A stretch of 64,000 bases of DNA from Sphingomonas citri (GCF_019429485.1 NZ_JAHXZN010000001.1:310001-374000); one strand, 5' to 3'. Numbered from the stretch's first letter, positions 17,037 to 25,783 are shown. Notes: generated by a model from the letters alone, not told the origin. Program-made: numbers and translations.

Positions 17037-17195
17037 ATGCAGACCGCGCACCTCTCGGCCCTGGAAGCGAAGCACGCGACGCTCGAGCAGCGCATCGCCA
17101 GCGAGACGCAGCGACCGGCGCCGGACACGATCGTGATCGCGGACCTGAAGAAGCAGAAGCTCAGGCTGAAGGAGGAGATCGACTCGCTGCACTGA
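17037..17195 (+). CDS. DUF465 (YdcH-like) small protein, second copy
   Basis: This is a 52-residue protein, MQTAHLSALEAKHATLEQRI to the motif ADLKKQKLRLKEEIDSLH, which matches the DUF465 core. A strong Shine-Dalgarno (GAAGGAGG) stands about eight bases before the ATG, and a good intrinsic terminator follows at 17230. It is divergent from the longer family member at 16631-16840, with a 196-base gap that should hold both promoters. Function unknown. Confidence 0.82.
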   Translation: MQTAHLSALEAKHATLEQRIASETQRPAPDTIVIADLKKQKLRLKEEIDSLH

Positions 17196-17229
17196 CGCGC
17201 CAGCGTCGGCGGCACGAGCCGTGAGCAGG

Positions 17230-17262
17230 GGCCCGGCGGACATGATCCGCCGGGCCTTTCTC
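17230..17262 (+). terminator. Rho-independent terminator after the DUF465 gene
   Basis: A perfect 11-bp stem, GGCCCGGCGGA (17230-17240) with 17246-17256, has a five-base loop and is followed by TTTCTC. It ends the short DUF465 transcript 34 bases after its stop and faces the convergent gene ending at 17275. Confidence 0.8.
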
Positions 17263-17274
17263 ATGTGGCCCCGC

Positions 17275-17730
17275 TCAGCGCGGCTTGGCAGCGGCGGGCG
17301 CGCATCCGACCAGCCCGGCGAGCGGCACCACCAGCGTGTCCTGCCCCGGACGGTCGAGCCGCAGTGTCGCGCTGGGTACCGCGGCGCCGTTGTTGAGATT
17401 GGGACGCGGCTCGATCGTGAGCTGCACCGTCGCGGTCACTTCCCCGGCGCGATAGACCGACTCGGCGTTGAGCCCGAGCGCGACCGTTCCCGCCGCCGCG
17501 GCGCGCGGCAGGTCGCGGACCGAGCCGTCGAGCGCGATCCGCAGCGTCGCCGGATCGGCGGTCGCCACCGCGGCGAGCCCGCGCACCTGGCCGGTGGAGA
17601 AGAGATAGGCCGCGCAGCCGCGCGCGGGCAGTTCCTGGCGCGGCAGCGTGCTGAGCGGAAGACCGTCGATCGAGTCGGCCGGGAGCGCCGGCGCGGCCTG
17701 GGCCAGCGCGAGCAGGAGAGCGAGCGTCAT
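17275..17730 (-). CDS. Exported protein of unknown function, coupled to prepilin peptidase
   Basis: This 151-residue protein starts with a hydrophobic signal peptide (MTLALLLALAQAAPA). The mature part is beta-rich, contains two cysteines (about residues 39 and 142), and resembles no family I can name with certainty. Its ATG overlaps the stop of the upstream prepilin peptidase gene by four bases (ATGA), so both are made together. A periplasmic role linked to secretion or pilus assembly is possible but not shown. Confidence 0.75.
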   Translation of the reverse strand: MTLALLLALAQAAPALPADSIDGLPLSTLPRQELPARGCAAYLFSTGQVRGLAAVATADPATLRIALDGSVRDLPRAAAAGTVALGLNAESVYRAGEVTATVQLTIEPRPNLNNGAAVPSATLRLDRPGQDTLVVPLAGLVGCAPAAAKPR

Positions 17731-18479
17731 GGCGCCGAGACTATCATGACGAGCCACGCCGGATAAGCAGCGATCGCCAGCAGCGTGCCCAACGGCAGTG
17801 CGTCGTCGCGCGCCAGCCCGCGCCCGCGCAGATGCTGGAACGCGACCCAGCCGAGCCCGACCAGTCCCGCCACCAGCAGCACCGCGGGGAGCAGCCGCCA
17901 GCCGAGCCACAGCCCGATCGCACCGAGCAATTTGGGGTCGCCCCCGCCCATCCCGTCGCGCCCGCGCCAGCGGCGATAGCCTACCGCGACAAGCCACAGC
18001 AGCGCGAAGCCGGCGACGCCGCCGATCGCGCGCTCGACCACGTCGGGCGGGCACCACCAGGCGCTCGCCGCACCGCCCAGCGCGAGCGCGGCGACCAGCT
18101 CGTCGGGCAGCCAGAAGTCGCTCGCGTCGAGCATCGCGAGCACCAGCAGCAGCCAGCCGAACACCGCACCCGCCGCCGCTTGCCAGCCCGGCGCCGCGAG
18201 CCCGGCGGCGACACCGATCGCGGCGCAGCCCGCCTCGACGAGAAGGTGGCGCTGGTCGATCGCGGCGCCGCAGCTGCGGCACTTGCCGCGCGCGACCGCG
18301 CCGCTGACGAGCGGCACCAGCTCGTGCGCGGCGAGCGTGCGGCCGCACGAGTCGCACGCCGAGCGGCCGGTCAGCACCGAGCGGCCGGCCGGCCAGCGCA
18401 CCGCGATCGTGGCGAGGAAGCTGCCGACGATCGCCCCGAGCACGCCGAGCAGCGCGGGCCAGACGAGCGGGTCAGCCAT
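17727..18479 (-). CDS. Prepilin peptidase (type IV leader peptidase, PilD/GspO family)
   Basis: This is a 250-residue inner-membrane aspartic protease that cleaves and N-methylates type IV prepilins or type II pseudopilins. The N-terminal domain has the zinc-type cysteines CDSCG...CRSCG, and the peptidase part has catalytic aspartates in MLDASDFWLPDE and in GMGGGDPKL (the GxGD motif). Several transmembrane helices follow. No pilin or secretion genes lie beside it, so its substrates are elsewhere. A small exported protein is translationally coupled downstream. Confidence 0.93.
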   Translation of the reverse strand: MADPLVWPALLGVLGAIVGSFLATIAVRWPAGRSVLTGRSACDSCGRTLAAHELVPLVSGAVARGKCRSCGAAIDQRHLLVEAGCAAIGVAAGLAAPGWQAAAGAVFGWLLLVLAMLDASDFWLPDELVAALALGGAASAWWCPPDVVERAIGGVAGFALLWLVAVGYRRWRGRDGMGGGDPKLLGAIGLWLGWRLLPAVLLVAGLVGLGWVAFQHLRGRGLARDDALPLGTLLAIAAYPAWLVMIVSAP

Positions 18480-18514
18480 CGGATCGATGTCGCCAGCGAG
18501 GCCTAGTGACCTTC

Positions 18515-18607
18515 GTCACCCCGGCTAACGCCGGGGTCCAGGTGGGAAGGCGGTGGCGACCCTCACCAGGCGTCCCCCACCTGGGCCCCGGCGTTAGCCG
18601 GGGTGAC
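18515..18607. repeat. Intergenic double-hairpin repeat, CCCCGG type, near-perfect
   Basis: GTCACCCCGGCTAACGCCGG with GGTCCAGGTGGGAAGG is mirrored by CCCACCTGGGCC and CCCGGCGTTAGCCGGGGTGAC. Each arm is itself a hairpin and the two arms are inverted copies. It sits in the divergent gap between the prepilin peptidase and thiolase genes, 36 bases upstream of the peptidase start, an unusual position for this element type. Confidence 0.8.
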
Positions 18608-18766
18608 GCCCGACATGAGGGAACCGCGCGGCAACGCACGATCGGCTTCACCGTCCTGCCCCGCTAGCTGTCGTCCCGCTGGTCACCCGCGACCGCCTAG
18701 CGGTTTGTAAAGCACCCCGCGAGCGATTAGATGCGGCGCAACATATCGCACGAGAGGAACCCCGCC

Positions 18767-19954
18767 ATGGCCACCGATCCCGTCGTCATCCTGTCCTACG
18801 CGCGCACGCCGATGGGCTCGATGCAGGGCAGTCTGGCAGGGCTGAGCGCGAGCGAGCTCGGTGCGGCGGCGGTGAAGGCCGCGGTCGAGCGCGCCGGGGT
18901 CGACGCCGCCGCGGTGGAGCGGATCTACATGGGCAACGTTCTCTCCGCCGGGGTGGGCCAGGCCCCCGCGCGCCAGGCCGCCATCCGCGCAGGGCTCGGC
19001 GAGCACGTCGAGGCCACCACCCTCAACAAGGTGTGCGGCTCGGGCATGCAGGCAGCGATCCTCGGCAGCGACGCGCTCGCCGCCGGCTCGGTCGATCTGG
19101 TGATCGCGGGCGGGATGGAGAGCATGACCAACGCGCCCTATCTCTCCAAGGCTCACCGCGGCGGCGCCCGGATCGGCCACGACCGGCTGTTCGACCATAT
19201 GTTCCTCGACGGGCTCGAGGACGCCTATGAGCCGGGCAAGGCGATGGGCATCTTCGCCGAGGACACCGCACAGGAATACCAGTTCACCCGCCAGGCGCAG
19301 GACGATTTCGCCATCGCCTCGCTCCAGCGCGCGCAGGCGGCGCAGCAGAGCGGCGCGTTCGAGCGCGAGATCGTCAGCGTTGACGTGGTCGGGCGCAAGG
19401 GCACGACGACGGTGAGCGCCGACGAGCAGCCGAGCAAGGGCGACATCACCAAGATCCCGACGCTCAAACCCGCCTTCGCCAAGGAGGGCACGATCACCGC
19501 GGCCAACGCGTCGTCGATCTCGGACGGCGCCGCCGCGCTGGTGCTGACCCGGCTGTCGGTCGCGGAGAAGCTCGGCATCAAGCCGGTGGCGCGGATCGTC
19601 GCGCACGCGGGCCATGCGCACCGCCCCGCGCGCTTCACCACCGCGCCGGTGCCGGCGATGCGGAAGGTGCTGGAGAAGGCGGGCTGGAGCAAGGACGAGG
19701 TCGACCTGTGGGAGATCAACGAGGCCTTCGCCTGCGTCGCGATGGTGGCGATGCAGGAGCTCGCGCTCGATCACGAGGTCGTCAACGTCAACGGCGGCGC
19801 CTGCGCGCTGGGTCACCCGATCGGTGCCTCGGGCGCGCGCATCCTGGCGACGCTGCTGGCGGCGCTGGAGAACCGCGGCGCGAAGCGCGGCGTCGGCTCG
19901 CTGTGCATCGGCGGCGGCGAGGCGGTGGCGATGGCGGTCGAGCTGATGAACTGA
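18767..19954 (+). CDS. Acetyl-CoA C-acetyltransferase (thiolase)
   Basis: This is a 395-residue thiolase. The nucleophile is Cys90 in NKVCGSGM; EINEAFA and GGACALGHPIGASGAR carry the other active-site residues, and Cys380 in CIGGGEA is the general base. It condenses two acetyl-CoA, or cleaves acetoacetyl-CoA, and is of the biosynthetic/AtoB type by length. I set the start at 18767, with GAGAGGA about nine bases upstream; a frame open 36 bases earlier lacks a ribosome binding site. No phaB or other partner is adjacent. Confidence 0.93.
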   Translation: MATDPVVILSYARTPMGSMQGSLAGLSASELGAAAVKAAVERAGVDAAAVERIYMGNVLSAGVGQAPARQAAIRAGLGEHVEATTLNKVCGSGMQAAILGSDALAAGSVDLVIAGGMESMTNAPYLSKAHRGGARIGHDRLFDHMFLDGLEDAYEPGKAMGIFAEDTAQEYQFTRQAQDDFAIASLQRAQAAQQSGAFEREIVSVDVVGRKGTTTVSADEQPSKGDITKIPTLKPAFAKEGTITAANASSISDGAAALVLTRLSVAEKLGIKPVARIVAHAGHAHRPARFTTAPVPAMRKVLEKAGWSKDEVDLWEINEAFACVAMVAMQELALDHEVVNVNGGACALGHPIGASGARILATLLAALENRGAKRGVGSLCIGGGEAVAMAVELMN

Positions 19955-20004
19955 GGGGCGGCGCGGGAGGGCGCGTGGCCTGGCGCGCGCGCCTCCGCAG
20001 CCTC

Positions 20005-20091
20005 CACCCCGGCGCACGCCGAGGTCCAGGTGGGGCACGCTCGTGGCCTTACACCGGCCTTCCCACCTTGGCCCCGGCGTGCGCCGGGGCG
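20005..20091. repeat. Intergenic double-hairpin repeat, CCCCGG type
   Basis: CCCCGGCGCACGCCGAGGTC with CAGGTGGG is mirrored by CCCACCTTGG and CCCCGGCGTGCGCCGGGG. The core palindrome (GCGCACGC) differs from its neighbours. It lies between the convergent thiolase and Dabb genes. Confidence 0.72.
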
Positions 20092-20134
20092 GTCGGCGCA
20101 GGGGGCTAGGTGTCACCTCCGACCGGTTCTCACC

Positions 20135-20554
20135 TCACGCGCTGAGCACGTCGTACACCGTCACCTTGCGCCACAGCTTCTCGCACTCGGCGACGAAGGC
20201 ACGGTGAATCGGGTGGTCCTGATAGGCCTTCTGGTCGGCGACCGTGTCGAAGAACATGAGCTCGGACACGTCCCAGCTCGAGTCGATCACGTCGCGCTGC
20301 TCGGTCGGCGCGGGCACGCCGATATGCAGCCCGCGCAGCGCGGGGATGCCCGCCAGCGTGCGCAGGCCGGCGATCAGCTTGGCGCGGTCGGTCGCGTCGC
20401 CGGGGTTCTTGAGCCAGAAGAAGACGTGGTGGACCACCTTCGCCGGGATCGCGGGGGCGGCCGCCTCGGCCTCGCCCGCCACCCCGGTCGCGGCCACCGC
20501 GCCGGCGCCGCCGAGTGCCATCATCATCATCAGATCCCGCCGACTGCTCTCCAC
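20135..20554 (-). CDS. Exported Dabb (stress-responsive alpha-beta barrel) domain protein
   Basis: This is a 139-residue protein with a GTG start at 20554, chosen for the GGGAG sequence about eight bases upstream. The N-terminus ESSRRDLMMMMALGG has the twin arginine and hydrophobic core of a Tat signal peptide, ending near AEAAAPA. The rest is a Dabb domain: KVVHHVFFWLKNPGD, LRGLHIGVP, WDVSELMFFDTVADQKAYQDHP. Dabb proteins are small dimeric barrels, and their function in bacteria is mostly unknown. Tat export is inferred from the SRRDL motif. Confidence 0.8.
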   Translation of the reverse strand: MESSRRDLMMMMALGGAGAVAATGVAGEAEAAAPAIPAKVVHHVFFWLKNPGDATDRAKLIAGLRTLAGIPALRGLHIGVPAPTEQRDVIDSSWDVSELMFFDTVADQKAYQDHPIHRAFVAECEKLWRKVTVYDVLSA

Positions 20555-20655
20555 GCGCTTGCTCCCGTCAGTGTCTTGGAAGCCGCCCTTGTCTGGAGGC
20601 GGACGGGGGCAAGTCAAGGTGTTTGGACAAGAGACGGCGCGCCATCTCATCGGCC

Positions 20656-20795
20656 CACCCCGGCGAACGCCGGGGTCCAGGTGGGAAGGCCATCGTGGGA
20701 CTCGCAGACGTTCCCCAACTGCATCCCGGCGAACGCCGGGGCGGAGGACGAGCAGCTACGGGCGTCACCCACCTCGCCCCCGGCCTCCGCCGGAG
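20656..20795. repeat. Intergenic double-hairpin repeat plus an extra half-element
   Basis: CACCCCGGCGAACGCCGGGG with TCCAGGTGGGA is mirrored by CCCAACTGCATCCCGGCGAACGCCGGGG up to 20742. A third, degenerate arm (CACCTCGCCCCCGGCCTCCG) follows at about 20767-20795. It lies between two genes on the minus strand. Confidence 0.7.
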
Positions 20796-20804
20796 CACGT
20801 CACG

Positions 20805-22889
20805 TCACTTCCCCATCAGCTCGCGCCGCAGGAAGGCGTCGAGCAGCGCGGCGCGGTTGGCGTCCTCGGCATGGTCGGCGCCCACGGCGTGGCCACCTTC
20901 CAGATACTCGTGGAAATAGACCGGATTGCCCTTGGCCTTCAGCAGCGCCGCCAGCTTGCGCGCGTGGCCGGGGTGGACGCGATCGTCCTTGGTCGAGAGA
21001 TAGAAGAAAGCGGGCGGGTAGCGCACCCCGTCGCGCACGTTCTGATAGGGCGAGTAGCGGCGGATGAACGCCCAGTCGGCCGGCTTGTCGGGATCACCAT
21101 ATTCGTCGATCCACGAGGCGCCGGCGGACAAGTGCGAGTAGCGCTTCATGTCCTCCAGCGGCGAGCCAGCGATGATCGCGCCGTACAAATCGGGCCGCTG
21201 CGTGAGCGCCACGCCCACCAACAGCCCGCCATTGGAGCGCCCCGACACCGCGATCTTCTTCTTGGCCGATACGCCGGTGCGGACCAGATCCTCCGCCACC
21301 GCGTGGAGGTCGTCGTAGACGTTCTGGCGCTTCTCGCGCAGTCCGGCCTGGTGCCAGCGCGGGCCATATTCACCGCCGCCGCGCAGGTTGGCGAGCACAT
21401 AGGCGCCGCCCTGCTCGACCCAGAACAACGCCAGTGGCCCGGCGCGATAGGGTTGGCCGGTGAGATAGGTCGGCGTCTGCGCCAGCTTGAACCCGCCATA
21501 GGCGTGGATCAGCGCGGGCGCGGGTGCCGTCGCCCCCTTCTTGGTGACGAGGAAGTACGGCACGCGCGTGCCATCGCGCGAGGTGGCGAAGCGCTGCGTC
21601 ACCGTGAAGCGGCTGGCGTCGAAGCGCGCCGGCAGCGACTGGACGACGCGCGGCGCACCCCGCTCGCCCGCGACGTACAGCGTCGGCGGCGTCAGCATGC
21701 CCTCGACCGAGACGAAGGTCTCGTCGCTGGCACCGATCTGCGTCGCGAGATGCACCGTGCTGTTGCCCGGCAGCGGCACCGCTTGCTGCGTCCACGTGCC
21801 GTCGCCGCCGCGGCGCAGCGCGAGCAGCTTGCCCGAGACGTCGTCGAGCAGCTTGACCCAGAGCACGTGGTCACTCGCGCCCGCCTCCTCGATCGCCTGA
21901 CGCTCGGTCGGCGCGAGCACCAGGTCGGGCGTCGAGCGGCGACCAGCGGCGATGTCGGCGAGCGACCAGGCGACCAGCGCGCCGGCGGGGAAGCCAAGCG
22001 CGCTCTGGCTCAGCCGCGCGACGACGCGACCGTCGATCACCTCCATCACGTCGGCGTTCTTGGGCAGGCCGAGCGGGACGAAGCGGCCGTCATCGGTGCC
22101 GAGCAGCAGGGCGCGATCGAAGAAGCTGTTGCCGACGCTGATCATCGGCCAGCGCCGCATCGCGTCGGTGAAGGCGAGCGGGGTCACTTCCACGGCGGTC
22201 ACCGGCGACTCATGCACCACGCGCGCGTCGGCGAGCGGGGTGCCGCGCCGCCAGCGCTTGACGATGCGCGGGTAGCCCGATTCGGTGAGCGAGCCCTTGC
22301 CCCAGTCGGTCGCGACCAGCAGCGTGTCCGCGTCGACCCATGTCGCGTCGTTCTTGGCCTCGGGAACGACGAAGCCGCCCTCGACGAAGCGGCCGCTAGT
22401 GAGGTCGAACTCGCGCACCACCTGCGCGTCGGTGCCGCCGTTGCTGAGCTTGACGAGGCAGCGCGTATAGGCGGGTTCGAGGCAGGAGGCGCCGTGCCAT
22501 ACCCAGCTCTTGCCCTCCGCCTTGCCGAGCGCGTCGACGTCGATCAGCGTGCGCCACCGGGGCTTGCCCGCGCGATAGTCGGCGAGCGGCGACACGCGCC
22601 ACAGCCCTCGCGGGTTGCGCGCGTCGCGCCACAGATTGGTGACCTGCTGGCCGAGCACCGCGTCGGGGTCCGGGATCTGCGCCTCGTCGTCGAGGATCTC
22701 GCGCGCGCGGGCGCGGTCCTGCTCGAAGCGGGGGTCCTTGGTGAGCGTCGCCTCGGTCTCGGCGTTCCACGCCTTGACCTGGTCGAGCGCGCGCGTGCCC
22801 TCGATGTCCTCGAGCCAGCGATAGGGATCAGCGGCGGGCGCGGCGGCGGCGATCAGCGGCAGGAGCGCGAGCGGGAGAAGGGTCTTCAT
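20805..22889 (-). CDS. Prolyl oligopeptidase family serine peptidase (S9A), exported
   Basis: This is a 694-residue two-domain peptidase. A signal peptide (MKTLLPLALLPLIAAAAPAA) is followed by DPYRWLEDIEG, typical of the S9A N-terminus, then a seven-bladed propeller region (about 70-430) and an alpha/beta-hydrolase domain. The catalytic triad is Ser552 in GRSNGG, an Asp in STKDDRV (635 or 636) and His667 in EGGHAVGAD. It should cleave short Pro-containing peptides in the periplasm. It appears to be transcribed alone, flanked by palindromic repeats on both sides. Confidence 0.92.
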   Translation of the reverse strand: MKTLLPLALLPLIAAAAPAADPYRWLEDIEGTRALDQVKAWNAETEATLTKDPRFEQDRARAREILDDEAQIPDPDAVLGQQVTNLWRDARNPRGLWRVSPLADYRAGKPRWRTLIDVDALGKAEGKSWVWHGASCLEPAYTRCLVKLSNGGTDAQVVREFDLTSGRFVEGGFVVPEAKNDATWVDADTLLVATDWGKGSLTESGYPRIVKRWRRGTPLADARVVHESPVTAVEVTPLAFTDAMRRWPMISVGNSFFDRALLLGTDDGRFVPLGLPKNADVMEVIDGRVVARLSQSALGFPAGALVAWSLADIAAGRRSTPDLVLAPTERQAIEEAGASDHVLWVKLLDDVSGKLLALRRGGDGTWTQQAVPLPGNSTVHLATQIGASDETFVSVEGMLTPPTLYVAGERGAPRVVQSLPARFDASRFTVTQRFATSRDGTRVPYFLVTKKGATAPAPALIHAYGGFKLAQTPTYLTGQPYRAGPLALFWVEQGGAYVLANLRGGGEYGPRWHQAGLREKRQNVYDDLHAVAEDLVRTGVSAKKKIAVSGRSNGGLLVGVALTQRPDLYGAIIAGSPLEDMKRYSHLSAGASWIDEYGDPDKPADWAFIRRYSPYQNVRDGVRYPPAFFYLSTKDDRVHPGHARKLAALLKAKGNPVYFHEYLEGGHAVGADHAEDANRAALLDAFLRRELMGK

Positions 22890-22991
22890 CGCCGCCCTGC
22901 GTAACGGCGGCGGCGGCAGAGGGGAAGCGCGCGGGTGACGGACGATGGTGGTGCGACCGAGGCTGGCACCACGCTCCGCTTCTCGCCGGCC

Positions 22992-23085
22992 GTCATCCCG
23001 GACTTGGTCCGGGATCCACTGTTCCGCGAACCCAGGTGCCGGTGAGAAGGTGGACGGGTGGATCCCGGACCAAGTCCGGGATGAC
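22992..23085. repeat. Intergenic double-hairpin repeat, GTCATCCCGGAC type
   Basis: GTCATCCCGGACTTGGTCCG with GGATCCA is mirrored by TGGATCCCGGACCAAGTCCG and GGATGAC. Each arm is a hairpin with core GGACTTGGTCC. It lies between the prolyl oligopeptidase and nadA genes. Confidence 0.8.
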
Positions 23086-23129
23086 GGAAGAGGGAGAGCA
23101 GAGGTGCGAGAGAGTCGGGGCCGCCCCCT

Positions 23130-24128
23130 TCAGTCCCCCGTCACCTTCACCTTGCCGAGGTCACCCTGCCCCACCGCGGCGCCGGCCATGCTCATCATCG
23201 CGTCGAGGCTCTTCTTCGCCTCGAGCCGTAGCCCCTCCTCGATCTCGATCCGCGGCGTGAGGTCGCGCAGCGCGAGGTACAGCTTCTCCATCGTGTTGAG
23301 CGCCATGTACGGGCAGATGTTGCAGTTGCAGTTGCCGTCCGCCCCGGGCGCGCCGATGAAGCGCTTGGTCGGCAGCGCCTTCTCCATCTGGTGGATGATG
23401 TGCGGCTCGGTCGCGACGATCAGCGTGTCGCCCGGCATCGCCATCGCATATTCGAGGATGCCGCGGGTCGAGCCGACGTAATCCGCGTGGTCGAGGATCA
23501 CCGCGGGGCATTCCGGGTGCGCCACCACCGGCGCGCCGGGGTGCTCGGCCTTGAGCTTGAGCAGCTCGGTCTCGCTGAACGCCTCGTGGACGATGCACAC
23601 GCCCGGCCACAGGATCAGGTCGCGCCCGGTCTTGCGCGCGAGATAGCCGCCCAGATTGCGGTCCGGGCCGAAGATGATCTTCTGCTCGGGCGGGATCTTG
23701 GCGAGGATCGCCTCGGCCGAGGAGGAGGTGACGATGACGTCGCTCAGCGCCTTCACCGCGGTCGAGCAGTTGATGTAGGTCAGCGCGATCGCGTCGGGGT
23801 GCTGCGCGCGGAAGGCGGCGAACTGCTCGGGCGGGCAGCTGTCCTCGAGCGAGCAGCCCGCGTCCATGTCGGGCAGCACGACGGTCTTCTGCGGCGACAG
23901 GATCTTGGCGGTCTCGGCCATGAAGCGCACGCCGCAGAAGGCGATCACGTCGGCGTCGGTCGCCTGCGCCTTGCGGCTGAGATCGAGACTGTCGCCGACG
24001 AAGTCGGCCAGGTCCTGGATCTCGGGCTTCTGGTAATAATGCGCGAGGATCACGGCGTTGCGCTCCGTGCGGAGGCGGTCGATCTCGGCGCGCAGGTCGA
24101 GCCCGGCGAGGTTGGTCGGCTGGTCCAT
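23130..24128 (-). CDS. nadA: Quinolinate synthase NadA
   Basis: This 332-residue 4Fe-4S enzyme condenses iminoaspartate with dihydroxyacetone phosphate to quinolinate in NAD synthesis. Visible are the N-terminal AVILAHYYQKPEIQDLADFVGDS, the MAETAKILSP substrate loop, DMDAGCSLED, and the cluster region GNCNCNICPYMALNTMEKL. The start at 24128 (MDQPTNLAGLDL) replaces a longer reading with a poor N-terminus. It is the last gene of a minus-strand set with DUF4230 and MBL-fold genes. The NadB partner is not in the window. Confidence 0.95.
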   Translation of the reverse strand: MDQPTNLAGLDLRAEIDRLRTERNAVILAHYYQKPEIQDLADFVGDSLDLSRKAQATDADVIAFCGVRFMAETAKILSPQKTVVLPDMDAGCSLEDSCPPEQFAAFRAQHPDAIALTYINCSTAVKALSDVIVTSSSAEAILAKIPPEQKIIFGPDRNLGGYLARKTGRDLILWPGVCIVHEAFSETELLKLKAEHPGAPVVAHPECPAVILDHADYVGSTRGILEYAMAMPGDTLIVATEPHIIHQMEKALPTKRFIGAPGADGNCNCNICPYMALNTMEKLYLALRDLTPRIEIEEGLRLEAKKSLDAMMSMAGAAVGQGDLGKVKVTGD

Positions 24129-24165
24129 GGCTGCGCAGATGGCCCGGCAGCGCCGCCGGATCAAG

Positions 24166-24873
24166 TCAGCTGCCGTTGCCGAGCACTTCCTCGAGCGAGC
24201 GGGTGAGGTCCCAGCGCTCGCTGCTGCCGGTGCGCGGCTCGCCGGCGAAGCGCACCGTCACGGTCACGGGCAGTCCCGCGGCGTCGAGGCTGCCCGCGAA
24301 CAGCCGCTCCAGCGCCGCGCGGCCGTTCTCGCGCGCCTTGCGCATGTTCTCGGGCTCGCGCGCCTTGGCGGCGACGACCGTCGTCGCCTTGGCCGACACC
24401 ATCTTCTGCAGCTCGGCCATCGCGCCGCGCGGCGGCAGGAAGCCGGTGGTGGTGTCGAGCGTGACGCGGCTCTCGTCGACGTTGGGAGTGCCGACGACGA
24501 CGTCGGGCACCTCGACGAGCAGAGTCCGCCGACGCGCGTCGTAGCGGAAGTCGCGCGGCGCCAGCGCGCCGAGGTTCACGAAATAGTCGACGTCGTAGGG
24601 CGCCTTGATCAGCCGCACGTAGCGCAGCCAGCCCCACATCCGGGTGGTGGACGCGGTCGACTGCACCGTGCCCGCGAGATGGCTGACGCGCAGGTCACTG
24701 CTGCCGTACAGCCGCCCCGCGACGACGCGCGCCACCGCGACGCCGTCGTCGTCGGTCGAGACGGCGTAGCGCTCGGTATAGTAACGGTAGCCGACGAAGG
24801 TCGCGACCAGGATCGCGGTGGCGATCGCGAGCGACACCAGCAGCTTGCCCAGCCCGGTCAGATGATCCGCCAC
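24166..24873 (-). CDS. Membrane-anchored DUF4230-like protein
   Basis: This 235-residue protein has one N-terminal transmembrane helix (about 10-32) and an extracytoplasmic domain rich in beta strands and a C-terminal helix, as in DUF4230 proteins (VRLIKAPYDVDYFVNLGALAPRDFRYD, then a long charged helix with ENMRKARENGRAALERLF). Function is unknown. It overlaps the upstream MBL-fold gene by 16 bases and precedes nadA by 37 bases, so the three are likely cotranscribed. Confidence 0.7.
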   Translation of the reverse strand: MADHLTGLGKLLVSLAIATAILVATFVGYRYYTERYAVSTDDDGVAVARVVAGRLYGSSDLRVSHLAGTVQSTASTTRMWGWLRYVRLIKAPYDVDYFVNLGALAPRDFRYDARRRTLLVEVPDVVVGTPNVDESRVTLDTTTGFLPPRGAMAELQKMVSAKATTVVAAKAREPENMRKARENGRAALERLFAGSLDAAGLPVTVTVRFAGEPRTGSSERWDLTRSLEEVLGNGS

Positions 24874-25721
24874 GCGCCCTCCTCCCGCGCCGCCACGCCG
24901 CGCCGCTCCAGATCGATGAGATGCGCCAGCACCGAGCGCGCCGCCGCTCCCGCGAGCCGCGGGTCGAGCCCGACGTACATGCGCTCGACCAGTGCGGCGA
25001 CCGTGCGCGGCGCGGCGGTGAGCAGCCGGACGATCTGCCCCTCGCGCTGCTTGCGATGCCCGAGCATGCCGCGCACCAAACGCTGCGGCCGCTCCACCGC
25101 CTCGCCGTGGCCGGGGTAGTAGATTCGGTCGTCGCGCGCGAGCAACGTCTCCAGGCTCGCCAGATACTCGCCCATGTCGCCGTCGGGCGGCGAGATCACG
25201 CTGGTCGCCCAGCCCATGACATGGTCGCCCGAGAACAGCGCCTTGCTCTCCTCCAGCGCAAACGCGAGGTGCTGGCTGGTGTGGCCCGGCGTGGCCAGCG
25301 CGGTGAGCGTCCAGCCGTCGCCGCTCACGCCGTCGCCGTCGGTGAGGACGCGGTCGGGAGCATAGTCGCGGTCGAAGGCGGCGTCGACGGCGGCGCCCTC
25401 GCCGTCACCCCCGCGCACCGTGGCGGCGGCGCCGACGATCGGCGCGCCGGTGGCTTCGGCAAGCGCGCGCGCGGCGGGGGAATGGTCGCGGTGGTGGTGC
25501 GTGATCAGGATAGCGCGCACGGGGCGCCCCGCGATGGCGACGCGGAGCGCGTCGTGATGCGCGGCGTCGTTGGGGCCGGGATCGATCACCGCGACATCGT
25601 CACGCCCGACGATATGCGTCTGCGTCCCCGTGTACGTGTAGGCCGAAGCGTTGGGGGCGAGCACGCGGGTGACGAGCGGCTCGATCGGCACGGCCAGGCC
25701 GGTGGGAGGAGGCTTCGCCAT
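24858..25721 (-). CDS. MBL-fold metallo-hydrolase (LACTB2/glyoxalase II-like)
   Basis: This 287-residue protein has the metallo-beta-lactamase fold. The zinc motif is THHHRDH (residues 74-80), with further ligands in ATPGHTSQHLAF, FSGDHVMGW and the C-terminal YPGHGE. A winged-helix-like C-terminal domain (about 215-287) follows, as in LACTB2-type ribonucleases and hydrolases. Substrate unknown; an RNA or thioester substrate is possible. It is the first gene of the MBL-DUF4230-nadA set. Confidence 0.85.
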   Translation of the reverse strand: MAKPPPTGLAVPIEPLVTRVLAPNASAYTYTGTQTHIVGRDDVAVIDPGPNDAAHHDALRVAIAGRPVRAILITHHHRDHSPAARALAEATGAPIVGAAATVRGGDGEGAAVDAAFDRDYAPDRVLTDGDGVSGDGWTLTALATPGHTSQHLAFALEESKALFSGDHVMGWATSVISPPDGDMGEYLASLETLLARDDRIYYPGHGEAVERPQRLVRGMLGHRKQREGQIVRLLTAAPRTVAALVERMYVGLDPRLAGAAARSVLAHLIDLERRGVAAREEGAWRII

Positions 25722-25783
25722 CGCGCCACCAGATGGCGGCTGCGCGACGGCGAAGCAAGCCGGCGCGAAGCGGGCGGCGCGGC

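Noticed and set aside
18683..20116. A 477-codon open frame antisense to the thiolase gene
   Set aside because: Shadow of a real gene; no motif or ribosome binding site.
20244..22904. An 886-codon open frame antisense to the prolyl oligopeptidase gene
   Set aside because: It mirrors a well-supported gene, has no motif, is His/Arg/Ala-rich as GC-driven antisense frames are, and starts inside another gene.
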